NCBI GenBank assembly: GCA_037389465.1
Contig: JAZARR010000017.1
Location: forward strand, 1-64,000
DNA length: 64,000 bases
DNA from: Baylisascaris procyonis
Lineage: Eukaryota; Nematoda; Chromadorea; Rhabditida; Ascarididae
Reading direction: 5' to 3'
Numbering within the stretch: the stretch's first letter is position 1; the number at the start of each line of letters is the position of its first letter. Positions 1-14,100 of this stretch are shown piece by piece. The translations under genes were made by a program, and so were the position numbers. The notes below the pieces were generated by a model, which saw only the letters and a list, made by a program, of their open reading frames with translations, was not told the origin of the DNA and searched no databases.

Positions 1-1190
1 AAATGTCTCATATTGCAGCGCGCCCATCGTTCTAGTGGCTTTCCTCTAAAAAATCTCTTTATTGTCACCAATTTTAGGTCAAGGTAACAAAAAGTTAACG
101 AATATTTTCGTCAAGTGAACTATCATAAAAACGAAAAGATAAGTGAAGAGGAAAGAAATCTTTAAATGGTCGACATCCCATTGTGCAGACGATGAACGCA
201 TATTACGAATCAATCACTACATGAAACGCGTTGACGTTTTGATACGTATTTCGGTAAAGAACAGAAATAGCGACTATTTGCCTGACAATAAAAAAACTTC
301 TGGAATCCTTTCGAGATGGGGTGACTGAGGGAATGTGGGGAAGGGGTGGGGAAAGGATAGGGGAGGGGGGTATTTTTGGGTGCTGAAAAATATTAATCTT
401 CAATTTAGATTTTAGAAGTTTCATTAGCGAGTGATAGAAATCCCATTTAAAAAACAAAATTTAATAAATGGAATTTTCCAATAAAAATAAATTTTTTATT
501 AGAATTTCACAATAAATTTACAATTTAAAAAAAAATTATTCATATTTGGCACCAATAAATTATAGAAATCATTTCCAAAGAAATAAGGGAAATACGAAGG
601 GTCATAGAGTCATATGCTTTCTGCCTCAGCGATCATTGAGACACAACATAGTCCCTCATATCATTATTCTTTCTAACATTTCGTCGTTTTCTCAATATCA
701 TTTTTAGTCTCTAAATTTTATATACTATTTCTTTTCTTGTTGTATCTCTATCTCTAAATTTTCTATAGTTGTTTTCTTATTTGTACACAAATCTGCAATC
801 GTATTCATGATTGAACTCTCTCAGCAAAAGTTTTTTTCTCCGCTTTTAGACATATGTCAATCATTCACGAAAAAGATATCGACTCAACACAATCGACTTG
901 CACAGAGTGATACAAATAATTCCCACGATTTGCATTTTGCATTCAATGAACGCTCAATTACGCATATTGCGCATTTTAGAATCAGCAATTTCCATTTTTT
1001 TCTTTTTTTTTTGCAAATTTTATAACATTTAAATGCATTTAAATGCTCATTTCTAAAGAAGAGGAAGTTGAAAACTTTTTTGTCAGTTAGAACGGATGCA
1101 ATTATAATGTTTCAACGTTGGCTATAAAGAAGATTTTATAATCTTTGTCTATGAGCCAACTCTTCAAAGATTTAACTTTTATATTTACTC

Positions 1191-1297
<107 letters not shown>

Positions 1298-2284
1298 CAA
1301 TTCAATTCTGAAATTCGTTTTAAAAAATATTTTTTAAGGAAGGATTCAACTTGAAGGATTGCAAAGCAACGAAATACATAAGAATTGTGATTTGAATCTT
1401 GAAAGATTAAATCGAAAAGAAAAAATCTTTCAATATGCTCATAGATAAAATTGAAATCACAATAGGTTTATCAAAAATGAAAAAAAAATTGTTTCAACAT
1501 GATCGAATATATTCGAAGAAAATCTTAGAAAAATGACTATAAAAATATGAGTTATTGAATTAAAACATTGACGCACCGAAAAGATATAAGAATAATAAAT
1601 AAATTGAAAAATTTAAAAAAAATGAAAATATTAAAGAACAATAAATAAACAAGAAGCATATTGATAAAAAGCACACCATTGTGCTTCATATTATTCGACT
1701 TGAAAATATTTTTGATGATATCAAATCCACATATCAATATATAGAACGAATGAAAGAACAATCAAGTTATCCATATCTATTTACAAAAATTTTTAATTGA
1801 TATATTTAATGCATTATTTATAAAATATTTATAAAGTAAAGTATAAAGTAACTATCTAATCTCAAAATTTAATAGTATTTAAATCATAGAATGCTTTATA
1901 TTCACGATTATTAACTAATATACTTATCCAACAATTGTGAACATTTATTCATATAGGAGAACGTCATATGATATAGATATGTGGACGAGAAGTAATGTTT
2001 TTATTTTATCGGCCATAGGTAAAAAAAAAAGATGGGAAATATATGAGAAATGAATAGTTTTATTGGATATTTAAGTTTTTCAACTGAATTCACCAATGAA
2101 TCATTAACTTTTTTGGTGAGGAATTTTCGATCATGGATTTGGTCTTGATGAAATTCATCAAAAATTTCCACAGCAAATTTTAGCGATCGATTATCTTCTT
2201 TCTAAGACGATCGTGGTACTTTCTTTAAAATTTCTGAAATATTTAGTAGATAATCGATAAATTTTAATAAATATTTCCCATAGC

Positions 2285-2314
2285 AATAATAATAATAATA
2301 ATAATAATAATAAT
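2285..2314. repeat. (AAT)n microsatellite
   Basis: About ten perfect AAT units. Confidence 0.95.
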
Positions 2315-3539
2315 TTCTTTAGTCAACCGATTATATACACCAATTAACGCATATTTTTTTCCCTAAGAATATAAAAGAATTTTGAAATAGTTATAGGAAC
2401 TTATAATTGTGAATTTCTTCGTCCCTCCTTCCCACCCCTTCAAAATAAACCCCCCCCCCCTTATATTTGGAATAAAAATTTGGGGGAAGTGATAGGATAT
2501 AAAAGGAACTTCTATACCATTAAGCACAAATGGGCATATTTGAACGAAGCAAGGCCAAAACGTATACAAGGCCGTTCATTCATCGGTAGTCATTCATGCG
2601 TGAGAGTGCGAATATGTGTTCGTCGAATGCCACACTATCGCAATCCATATACTTGCTGCCACTTTTTTTTTGCATTCACATATATCTAATGAAAACAATA
2701 TTTGTAAATAGGAATAAACGTATGCACATAAGACAATAATCGTTTTCTAGGCGGCTGTAAATTTATCATAAATCATATCAACCAAGAAAACGCAGCCACC
2801 CTTATTCATATCAACTAAGAAAACGCAGCCCGCTGCGTGCGTTAACGCCAATACTCTCATTTAAATCCCTTAGCATTTTTCTACCGGGAAAGTGTTCGAA
2901 TCTTCCGGTACAACTATCAATCAACGGATATAAAGCATTAAAATCACAAAATACAAGCAAGTAATCTAAACAGCATCAAAATGCATATACATTCCCATCT
3001 GCGGGAATAATGTGGGAAGGTAGCTGTTATCTTATATTTATACGAACCATATTAGTACGAAGTACTTTCGAATATCGACAGAAAAGAAAACACCCATAGG
3101 AATTTACACACTTTGAAATAAACAAAATAATGTTATTATGATGCCTTTAGAATATTCACTTTGATCCATGGAGATTACAACGAAATAATGCGCCGAAAAT
3201 GAATCGGCAAGAAAAAAGACTCTCTACAATCTTTGATAAATATTCCCTTTTTGAATGATTAAAATGCCTCTTCAAAAAAGATTTATTATTATTTTCTATA
3301 TTCTATAAAATTATATGAGATCTATTGCATTTTTATTACAGATTAGGCTTTTTCGAATTTTAAAAATAATAGTAGTAGTGAATTATAAAGTGATCCATTG
3401 AATGATACAATAGTCTTACCAAAAAAAAAAATTACTTCTGCACATTTTTCACTGCAAATCTGAGAACATTGTGATATGATTTTTATAAAAAAATATTTGT
3501 TATGGTTAGTTATGAATTCCGAGTAGGATTATAACGTAA

Positions 3540-3850
3540 TGGATCTCATTGTCAATGCATTTTATGCACATGGTGTTCAATCGATGAAATTAGAAAGAGC
3601 TTTCAAATCGAATAAATTCAATGAACTCTCTAATACCGAAACTACTCAGCCTTAGGTATGCTCTGAGGGAGAGTATTCCAAACTTCGAATAGCTCCGAAT
3701 TGAAAACTTTAAAAGGCGGTTACCTCTATGAATTTTCCGCTCCCACTTCTCACTAAACGAAACGATGCTATCATAAAATATTTGAGAAAAGCGGCTCGCA
3801 ATTTTATGATCATGATACGATCAAATTTCACCCAGTGATTCTCTGTACCT
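3540..3850 (-). mobile_element. Decayed non-LTR retrotransposon tail (LINE C-terminus)
   Basis: Read on the minus strand, one frame gives FNSELFEVWNTLPQSIPKAE followed by stops. This matches the pattern at the extreme C-terminus of LINE reverse-transcriptase polyproteins: a Phe- and Arg-rich stretch, then V-W-N-x-L-P, then a short linker to FK or FR. Upstream in the same orientation the frame is interrupted, as expected for an old 5'-truncated copy. No intact reverse transcriptase is present. The assignment rests on motif pattern only; the exact clade (CR1 or RTE-like) cannot be decided here. Confidence 0.55.
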
Positions 3851-4073
3851 ATAGAGTCTAAAATCTTTCAACGAGTTTTATATAAATAATTTTTATTCGA
3901 ATAATAAAGAAAGTATGGAATTACATATACAATACCTATACAGACAAACAGAACATATATAATACTAGCATTGCACATAAAAAAACCCAAAAAGACAATT
4001 AGTGAGAACAAATATTGGAGATCAGTTGAAAAGATAATATATACGTGACGAGTAATATATATGTACATGATGA

Positions 4074-4610
4074 TCAGTCATATGAGGCGCATATCACCGA
4101 TAGATCACACTGCTCGAAACGTCTCTTAAAGCATGACAAACTACCAACCATTACCACATCATATGGCGGGTAGTTCCATATGGAAACAACACCATAAGCA
4201 AAAAGAGTTGAGCACATCAATTCGCTTAGTTGATTTCCCTTCGATTTGAAAAGGGCGCAGTGCAAACTTTATAAAGGCGAAAAACTTTGATGATCAGGTG
4301 AGAGGCATCCAAGAAACAAACTGCAAAGCGCAACACCGTTGATGTATTCTTGATAGCTGTCAGCAATCTTAGAATGAACTAACAACACCGGGATGCAATA
4401 TTGCAAAATAGGTCGGGCAATAGGCCAACTAAGCCATACGGACGTATTCGCGACACCAGCATCTTGATAGCTATAGGATGCAATTTGTAACTCCAATGCG
4501 TTTGGAGGATATTTAGAGCTTTGCGGATTTTACTATATATTAGGATTGATTCCTTCATCAAAATCACCGATCTTGACATTGGCAAGATATTTGTCGTATT
4601 GATCTACTGT
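4074..4610 (-). mobile_element. Decayed LINE reverse-transcriptase C-terminal fragment
   Basis: Three minus-strand frames overlap and together preserve a LINE C-terminal pattern. One has ARPILQYCIPVLLVHSKIAD, resembling the R-P-I-L-E-Y-x-x-P-V-W block. The next has VVSIWNYPPYDVVM then SLSCFKRRFEQC, resembling the terminal V-x-x-W-N-x-L-P-x-x-V-V ... F-K-R-x-L block. Changes of frame and internal stops show it is dead. It lies about 230 bases upstream (in its own orientation) of a second such tail at 3540-3850, so the two may be fragments of related elements inserted close together. Confidence 0.7.
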
Positions 4611-5110
4611 TCGACTGAAAGGAAAAGAAACATCAAGCGAATAAATTTACCTTGATGCTTAGATCAACTAAAATCTCATTATGCATAATTCATAATTTGA
4701 TGCAAATTTATGAAATCGGTTGGTTGGAAAAGCGGAGACGTACTAGATGCGAGCTCATTTAAAACGATTATCTCTATTTGTTTTGCTTGATGAGATCGTT
4801 TATGAAAATCATTCAAATATCGAAAAAATATTCATAGGCAAGATCATAGACATAACTTTATCATCATGCATTATGCAGATATAAATTTGTGAAAATATAG
4901 TAAAGAATTTTTCTGTAGGGTAATTTTTATTTGAGATGAAATATTTTTGAATTTGAATATGTTATAGGAAAGATTCTTATCTATCTGTAACTTCTTATCA
5001 AATAATAAACCGCTCTATGGTGCATATTTTGTATAATCACAACGGCATTGGAGGGAATCGATGTTAAAAAAGCATTTATTCGCTTTGTTCTGCAATTGCT
5101 CGGTCTTGTG
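4611..5110. other. Intergenic DNA upstream of the 5.1 kb gene
   Basis: AT-rich, with no coding exon recognised. It presumably contains the promoter and 5' UTR of the downstream gene. An in-frame extension upstream of the chosen ATG is open back to about 5048 but has no ATG. Confidence 0.5.
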
Positions 5111-8100
5111 ATGAGCAAGGGAGTTGTAGTGATGCAGGCAATAGCCTGCTTATCAATTGTCCAGTTGGAAGGATTTAGTTACGGCGATCGTCCCCTAATG
5201 TCTATTCCAAGTTATCCAGGTAAGCAGCTTCCTTTGGAGAATAAAGTTTTATAATCACAACAATAATTACTCAGCATTAATAAGCAGCACTAAAATACAA
5301 GATACGAAGAAAAAATATGCGAAATTGGATGACGGAAGCCGGTGGAGTGATCGCATTAGTCAGCCTTAGATGCCCGATTTTTGCGTTGAAAAACCATTAC
5401 ATAATATGACCTCGTATATATGTGCGGTATACACAACGATGATTTTTTTTTTCGTTATTTGAGCTCCAAAGTGGACGTTCGGAGCTCTGCAAAACCGTAA
5501 CTGCTCATGACATTCTGCGAACACTTGAAAGGCATCTCTTCGAAAAGAGCTTCAAGCTTTTGATATATTTGGTACTTTTTTAGGGATCTGTTTTATGAGT
5601 GTTATTCTTTGTTTGTGCTATGTATCCGTTAAAATGATTTAATGCTTGAATCAGCAATTGTTTCTATCTTAAAGTTTTTCAAATTATGCCACAAAAAATT
5701 TCGTGAATTCGTTTCATGATATTTTCTTGCAATTGTATTCCTCTCAGCGAATGTTCAATCAAAATCATTGAAGCTTTTGAAAAAAAAAAAATGCAAATTT
5801 TCGTGAATTTTCTTCGGAATTCTTGATGCATATTTCCTGGCTGCTGTAAAGGAAAAAAGAATGGATCATTGAGAGAGGTGACTCGTTCCATCATGTGACT
5901 TGTTCGATCATGAAAGTTTCCTCCTCTTCGATGCACTTCCTCAAGTGCTTTCAAAACATTCAGTTGAGCTCTCGTGTGCCATTCTTTTGTTCACCTTCTA
6001 TCGGAACTGTGCTTATTACGAGTGAAGAATACCCACTCGCAATTGTTAAATGATTGTGACTGAATTACAAAAGTATTTCCGTCTATACGGATGCGTACTG
6101 ACATATACCTTCTTTTATTGCAGATTTGTACCAAGTGGATGATAAGCACGAGAATTACTACATGATTATGCGACCGGTAAGTCGTCAATTTTTATTCACG
6201 CCTGATGTATGTTAAGGCCTTGATTTTGGACTGTTTCGAATGCCTATAACTCGCCTCATATTGTGGACGTGAGGCTTGTTGAAAAGGTTCAAGGATAGCT
6301 CATTTCTGTAGTGTTTCCTGAATTATCTCCAAGATCATCCTCACTCGAGAGTTACAATCATTTCACGTCGACAGTCACATTCGTAATAATCGATGGAGAA
6401 AACAAGGTTTAAATTCAAAAAAAAATTAACTTATTTCGATATCTCGAAATGAACTTTTTCCATTAGTGACGAGATCCATAAATTATACTATCCTAGAAAG
6501 GCATATTATAAATGGACCGATATTGAGAAGTAAATTAATCTCAAAAATCCAATCTTCACATTTGATCCATGTTTCTCGTCTACCGATAGAAGAATAGCTC
6601 TATGAATAGTGATATCCGTTTGAATCTGAATCTTTCTAAACGTTAAATAAAATAGTGCATATTTTTAATACTCAATAAAGAATGAATATCACTTCTTTTT
6701 TTTCAGAAAATTGTGTGCGATAAGTGCTCGGATATTACGGTAAGTCGGTTGTCGTTTTCTTTTTTTTTTTGCGGATATCTGCTGCGAAGAAAAAGTACAA
6801 TGGTTTCGTCGGTCAACGTTGTCTTCGCATAAGATGGTGCTGTTTAGGGTTGAGTTAGGAAGGAAATCCTCACAGGAAAAGTTCTTCTCAAAAAGTGAAC
6901 ACCAAACATGAAAAGATTGCCTCCGTTATTTTCAGTCCTTCTTTCTTGAGTCGCGGAAGAGAAATTCAAGACGTGGAATTTAAGATGCCAAGAAATAGGC
7001 TACTTTGCAATTCTGAAATGAAATAATTTCACCAACCGACAATTATAAATGATGTCTATGATCAAGTTCTTATCCGCCGATATGAAATCACTTAAAATAC
7101 TCGAAAGTCGCATACACGACGTCGTTTGAATTGTTGTGGCCCATTTTGGTGCATGTGTCTCAATAATATTTTCCATTAGGCTCATAAAGCGGTCGTTCAT
7201 TTCATTAATGCCGGTAAAAGTCGCATTGTATTCATTTCAATCACACTGAAATAGCAATAATATCAACGTCTCCATAGTATCATCTTTTATCATTCCTTCC
7301 TGTAGCTACTCGTTGAGAAGTTTTCTACTACGAAAACACACAAAAGAATCGCATCTTTTTGGTTGAAAATAGATTAGGAATCTTATCGCTACAAATAAGA
7401 TTATGAAAACGATGACAACAATGGCGCATTCTTGATGAATCTACCAGCAAATGCGTTTCGGCAATCACATTGTTTTTGATCGAAAAATGTTACTTCGGTT
7501 ATCGACAACTATCTTATTCCCACCTTAGCTAGTTCATTTTTTTTCTCTCATATTTGTGATCTCTCATGAGTATTCACGAGGCATCAGCGGGGAATAATTC
7601 ATTGTCAGCAACTCCTAAATCATATCATAATATTGTATTTTGCTGAAGCAACTCCATATGAACAGATTTTCCTTCTAGCCGATACTACTAATTTCTTTTT
7701 GTGTGTAGAGCATCTCTTGGAAAAATGTAGATCGATATGTCGATACCAATCTCGCTCCCATGCTTGGGGATTTTTCCTTGCCTAATTCAGCTCTTCGAAC
7801 GAATATTTCTAGATAGACGCAACGTTTAAAGATCTACCGATAAATTAACACTCCTGTAAATATGCACAAGTGTTGCTTCCATTCAACACGATGCTGAATG
7901 TCTTCGTTTCATTTATTGATGCATTCTGGTTAAATTAGTTGCGGTCAATTACATATATGAAAGACAATTTATAATATTTCTGATCAAATCACTAACAATC
8001 AGACTAAAAGATTTTTTTTGTTTTGAGGCCATTCTCAGCTTCCATTTTGAAAGTATCCAGATCAAAGCAATCCAGCCTCTCTCCCTCCCTCCCCATCAAT

Positions 8101-11100
8101 ACCACATCCACCCCATCCTTTCGACTCCGCCAATGATAAAAGTTTTCACATATTAGGATTATACTTGTAGGCCAAGTACGAGCACCCGGACTTACTTGTG
8201 CAACGATGCAAAAACATGGCCAAAGGAGCAGAATTAGCTGATACTGGAGCTGTTCCATATAACAGGGTATTTGCTACTTACGCTAATATGGTCGAAAAGA
8301 TACCACCAGGTTAGTCCGTTTGAAATCCACTCTCGTTAGCATTGGGGTTGAATATCGCGAATGGAAATAGGAACCCTCATTGTATATCAGCTGCCCAAAC
8401 AAAAGACGAAATATCCTTTATTGAAGGATTTACAATGAAAAAAAAAAAACTGAAGACGAAGTGCCAAAGTTCGGATGCATACATAAATTCCTTGCCACTG
8501 ATAAATAAGCTCATAGTCCATAACATGAAGTTTTTCGGATTATAGATCAGAAGGGATTCATTCCCAGATACCAGGTTCAGCGTTATAGCAGCGTAGTGTT
8601 TTATAGAAGGAAGATGCAAAAGTAATATCAATAACCGTTATTCCAATCGAATCCCATTCGAAAAAAAATGGCTCACTAAAAATATTACCAAAAATTTGGC
8701 GCATTTTCAAATACGCCCTCGAAATGAATAAATAATGTCGCACCTCTGAAATCTATCATTGGAAAAATATAGCGGTAGTGTAAGTATTCTGAAAATAATG
8801 ACCCGATATTCTCGTTCTACCACTACGGCACGTCGTTAAGTCTCGGTCGCTCTTCGTCATACTGTTCCTCCGCATTTTATGGGGAAAATCCTTGTATGTA
8901 TAGTTGAATGCCCATCGTTTTATATTCAGCCAATTTTCCCATCATGTGCTCGTAATTCGCCTCTAAGCGTTTCCAAACTTTCTCAGCTTCAATCAACGAT
9001 ATGAATCTTTGCACTTTCGGCTTCAAGCGGGGCGGCAAAATTTGAGCGGCATTTCGCATGCGACTGTGATTCAGAAAAACACGCTTCGATCCTAATTGAA
9101 AAGAGAGAAGTGTCGATCTGCGCCGATACGTGCACTTTTGTGTGCATGTATGTGCTTATACGCCTATGCGTGCATTCGCGTGATTTACATATGTGCATGC
9201 ACTTACGCATACGTGAACGTGACTAGTGTTTGGAGTTCACCATCATCGCCCACGAATTAACATGAATCATAAATCTTGAGCTTCGACAGTTCCATCGAGA
9301 AAACCCTCGTGATCATAAGACCCTCGCCTCTGGGGGACATTCGCTGTCTTCCACGGGTGCCCCAGTGGTTTTCGTCCTTTACTGTGAGTGAAACGCAAAT
9401 TCTGCGACCTGAAAATGTTCATTAACTCACAGAACACGAGGAAACTGCGTGATGCATTATGTTCGAATGCGAAACGCTGAAAGACAACGTAGCGCATATG
9501 TATACATAGATAAACAACAGTTTATCGTGAAAGTTGATATCGAGATTATATGGACCCAATCAAAAAACATGACAGAAACCCATCATTTGAAATGGAAGTA
9601 TGACTCAAATGAACGAAACTACTCGTAACGTGTCAAGAGACACTGCGACACAGCATTGATGCAGAACCCATGTAATCCATACACGGTGCTCGAGAAAACC
9701 CAGTAGTTCCACAGTTTCCTGTCCCCTCCTCTCCCCTCATACTTGCGTTTTCTGTTTCTAGTGTCGAGAAAATTTCGTTTGTTGAGGAAGTAGTCCGATG
9801 TAGGACGCAGGCATTGATTCATGCTTTCAAGCTAGGAAAGAACTTCATAGTAAGACCTATACCATAGACGTCATCTTACACGAACTATTTACTCTCAAAG
9901 AAGCAATAGACCTTAAGTGTACACTCGAAGATTTGCATGCAGTCTGCGACCTATTGCGTCAAAATTTTGTATTGATCAAGTCGCAAAATTTCGGTGACGA
10001 CTTTTATTGAAAATCTCTGCGAGTGATCAAAACCATCGGTATATCTGTGCGTACTTGAGGGCGTTTTATAATTTGCTGAAAAATAACGAAAAAGTTTCGC
10101 TAATGAAAATCCTACAGCGTGTTATTTGGTATGGGTATTCTCAACTTTTCAATGCATTCGATTTTGCCCTTCAGCACATAGTATTTTTGTCGTTTGCTAA
10201 AAATCACATTTGAAGGCCACAAAGGGAGACTTTGAAAGACACAACTGTTCTTTGGGTATTAGTTCGCACTTCGTGAAAAGTATCAGCCCGATGGTTAGGA
10301 ACATTGCTGAACGGAATTATGTCATTTATTTTTTTCAATTTTGAATGTTTTTATTTCAGCTGATGTTCAACGCCTTGGCTTGCTTGTCGCAGGTATGTTT
10401 TCAAAATGGCGTTATGTAGAAAATTGCCTAAAGAGAGAAGGAATTTTGTAAGCCGATACAAATTTGCACTGTTTTGGCCATGAACTATTTATTCACAATC
10501 TTCCTGTGTAATAAAAATGTATGAAAGCCATAAATGAACGCAACAAAAAGATAAACCATTATCGATGTGCTATCGTTACTACTAGGATTAGCGATAATAT
10601 ATGCAAAAACTTAACGAAATCCACTCATAATTTTGTATATCGAAATCCACTCATAATTTTGTATATTTTTATTAGAGAATGAGTTGCTGATATTATTACG
10701 ATACTCGAACACCAATCTCTTCGTTGCACATTCAAAATGAAAGCTAATTTAGATGATTTATAGAGGCAATTATATAGTGTTGTGTTTATCGCTATGATTT
10801 AAAATTAGACAAGCAGATTCTCGACGCTATTCCATATCGTTGTAAGAATCGTCTATTATTGTAATTATTTGCAAATTTCATTTATCGTTTTTCAATGTCA
10901 CTGTTGATTGCTTTCATTTTAGATTCTGGTGGTTTTTATTTCGTTTTAACCGCAAAACGTATGTATAGCATTTCTCCTCTTATTTTTCTAATGTTTGTCT
11001 TATTTTTACAAAAAAATAAGAAAAAAATAAATAAATAAAACTGTAAAATTCCAGCAAAATTGACTCGATATGAGTTGAATATAATAAGAATCAATCAAAT

Positions 11101-14100
11101 TGCTCATTTTATTATGAATTAAATTCGTTTGCATACACAAATAATTTCAAGAGTAAAAATTTAAAGAAAAAAAGTGATGATAAATAGCAGCTAATCGTAG
11201 TTATTATTCTCTGATATTTGTTATGCATTTTAATTAATTTAAAATTTAATTTTTGATTTAATTTCTTGGTGATGTCGCTGAAAGCCTTTCAACTCTTAGT
11301 GAAGAAAAGGATTTCTTAAAGGTGATATGTCGGCAGTTGGTGACAGCTAGTTCGACAGTAAGAGTGAATTGTGTATGCACATATGTAAGAAAAATTTGTA
11401 GTTAGTGATGGTTGATCTTTAGAAATTCGAGACGATAAAAAATTAGACACGTCGTAACGATGGGCTTTTTCATTTTTTTGGCTAATAAGTAAAAAGTTTA
11501 GACACTTTTTGGCTTACCGAACAGAGTGTGGCTTCTAAAGTATCTTCTTTGAAGTAAAAAGTTTACTCTATTTCCAAAACCTGCCACCTTAACCTCCTTT
11601 ATCTCTCTCGCATTCACGATAGATGAAATATTCCGTTGTGATGCGTAGCATTCACTATTTTTTTTTAAATTTAAGTAAAACTTTCTCACTCTTTGCAGTA
11701 TATAGTGTCAAAAAGAAGCAGTCAATGGTACATTAGTGTGCATCCACTTCGCAGACTTATAAGAGCGTCATTTAAATAATATTTTTTCCTCACAGTTTCC
11801 AGTTTTTATTTTCCGCTATCCTTTCACAGTGGAAGGAAATGAGGGGAATTTAGAGTTGTCCTCAAAGACCTTCGGAGATGAGAAACCCCAATCACCTTGT
11901 TATATTGGTGGCATGAATAGATAGGTGAGAGAATAACCGAGCGCATAATTGAGGATAGCAAAGTGGAGGAGAAGAATATTAAAAAAAAAAAAAACTTTTA
12001 ATAGAGTTTCCAATTGAGATCTCTAATGCATAAGAACAAGAATAGTGTGGAATATAGCAGGGAAAAATTTGTCGGATAATGATGCAAAGAGAACGATAAA
12101 AATATTAGAGGGAGTAAGTAAATATGACGAGGAAATAAACATATCAGATTAGCAAACTTAAGGTTTCATCGCATTGATGAAACAATATTTCCAAACTATA
12201 TTTATGAGGAATTCCTTTGAAAAGAAATTTCTTCATAAAAATTTCAACAATTTTTATCAATCGAAAAGTAGCAGTTAAACTATTTTTTTTCGTTTGATAT
12301 CGGAATTCATTTTTTGCAAAGTTATTTCCGGTTGGCAAAGGGCAGTCATTTTTGCAATTCCTTCGGTAGCAGAGAAATTTCTTTCCATCTCATCGCTCTC
12401 ATTGGCTGCAATTGGCAAATATTTTTGAAAGTTGCTTTCGCTCGGTTATTGAATTATAAAATTTTTGATTTCTTTCTATCATTAACACAACATGAATTTC
12501 ATTTGTTCAAACCTTTAGAGTTAAAGGTAGGATATATAGTAGACGACCTAGGTAGGTCACCACTTCCACGTTGTTACCTTCTTGCTGTCTCCTTCCATCT
12601 TTCACTGCTGTGCAGCATTCTTCGGAATTCTTTTTCGACCTTCTCTATCATTCCTTCATTGTACTTTATCTTTCGTTGGGCCCTCGGCTCTTCCTCTTTT
12701 TCCCTGCACTCGTAGTAATGAAAACACGTTTCGCTATATATAGAAGCTTTTTCGGCTAAGGATTTATGCGTCACTAGGCGTTTGTTGGGCCAAGAAATAG
12801 GCCAAGTATCACATGTCATTAGAATACGAGAGACGTTTAAATATGCGATTTTGCTTCAAAAAAAAAAATTTATGAAAAAGTGCTATATGTGAATTGTTGC
12901 AGCCACCAATCCGACGTATACGGATAAAGCGCGTGAGTTGTTTCTGTGAATATGCATTTTTAGTGCTGGTATTCATTCCACCTTCCTTAGTTTATTATTC
13001 TTCCGTGCTTGTCACTTTCCGCTATGTGCACTGCCAACAACCAATACAATATGCCCATTTCCCTGAACGAGCGTCTGCACTTTTTTTCGTGTGGTATTAT
13101 GTGGCTGGTATTATGAATCCCGACAAACGAAGTGTTCTGTTTCTGCCATTTAAGATATGAAATTCCACGCTCATCGCTAGCTGCTACACACGGCGGCAAA
13201 CCGTCGTGATAACCGTCTACGACGCAACGATAGCAAACGGGTTTGACATATGCGGTCATATGACCAGAGAAAAAGCGCAATATGGTAGGGCAGAGAAGAA
13301 CAGACACTACTGAGGTTGACGCGTGCAATTAGAGTTGCTGCGCGGTCACTCAGGCGAGAGAGAGAACCGCACCGTGATCGTGTGAGAGTCCCAGGGCGGG
13401 CGTTCATCACAACAGAAGGTGTTCTCCCATGTCAGTATGCATTTGACCCTTGGAAGGTGGGGTCTAGGGCCAACTCCACCTAGCATCTCAATCTTGCGCG
13501 CACCCAAAAATCCAACTTCAAATATTGATTCTGCAAAAACTACTGTAGTATTGGTATCCCACTGTTGACAGTGAGCCCCATCGGTATCATTAACAATCAG
13601 TCACTTGTAATTTTCCATGCTGTATTCATTGACTCTGTTCTTGCAACGTTTACCCGTTCCTTTTGATTACTACGCCGTCGGTTTTTGATGAGCTCGAGCC
13701 GCATTTTTGCAATCGTCCTACCGAACCACTCCGCTCAGTGCCCTCATCGGAACGAGTACTTCAAAGTCCTGACCTTCCTCTTAAGCTGAGCAGCAGTGAA
13801 TCGACCTCGTTTTTTCAAGGAACGTCTCTCGATTATTCGCAAGATTGCTGGCGAACATAGGCCTCTGCTCCTATTGACAGAAAAGATTGACTCCCAATAT
13901 TCTTCACGAAATTCCCCCGATCCAAAAAAGATTCACTGAACTGATAGCATACCCTGTACAGCCATTTCCGAGATGTCCTTTTGAAGCAAAAACCGCAACC
14001 CGAAAGAAGACTGTGCACTTTTTATTTATGTGCTGAACGAAGCACGCCACTGAATTCGCTGCAAATACGCTTCGTGTGCTTTAGCCGCAACTAATCTATC

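Noticed and set aside
6990..7200. 66-codon minus-strand frame in an intron of the secreted gene
   Set aside because: Plausible composition, but no homology recognised and no supporting splice context. Probably chance.
12314..12715. 133-codon plus-strand frame
   Set aside because: No domain, no signal, no matching splice sites; composition like its AT-rich flanks.
12987..13328. 113-codon minus-strand frame with several cysteines
   Set aside because: It overlaps another open frame on the plus strand, has no recognisable motif, and lies at the edge of the unexplained GC-rich block.
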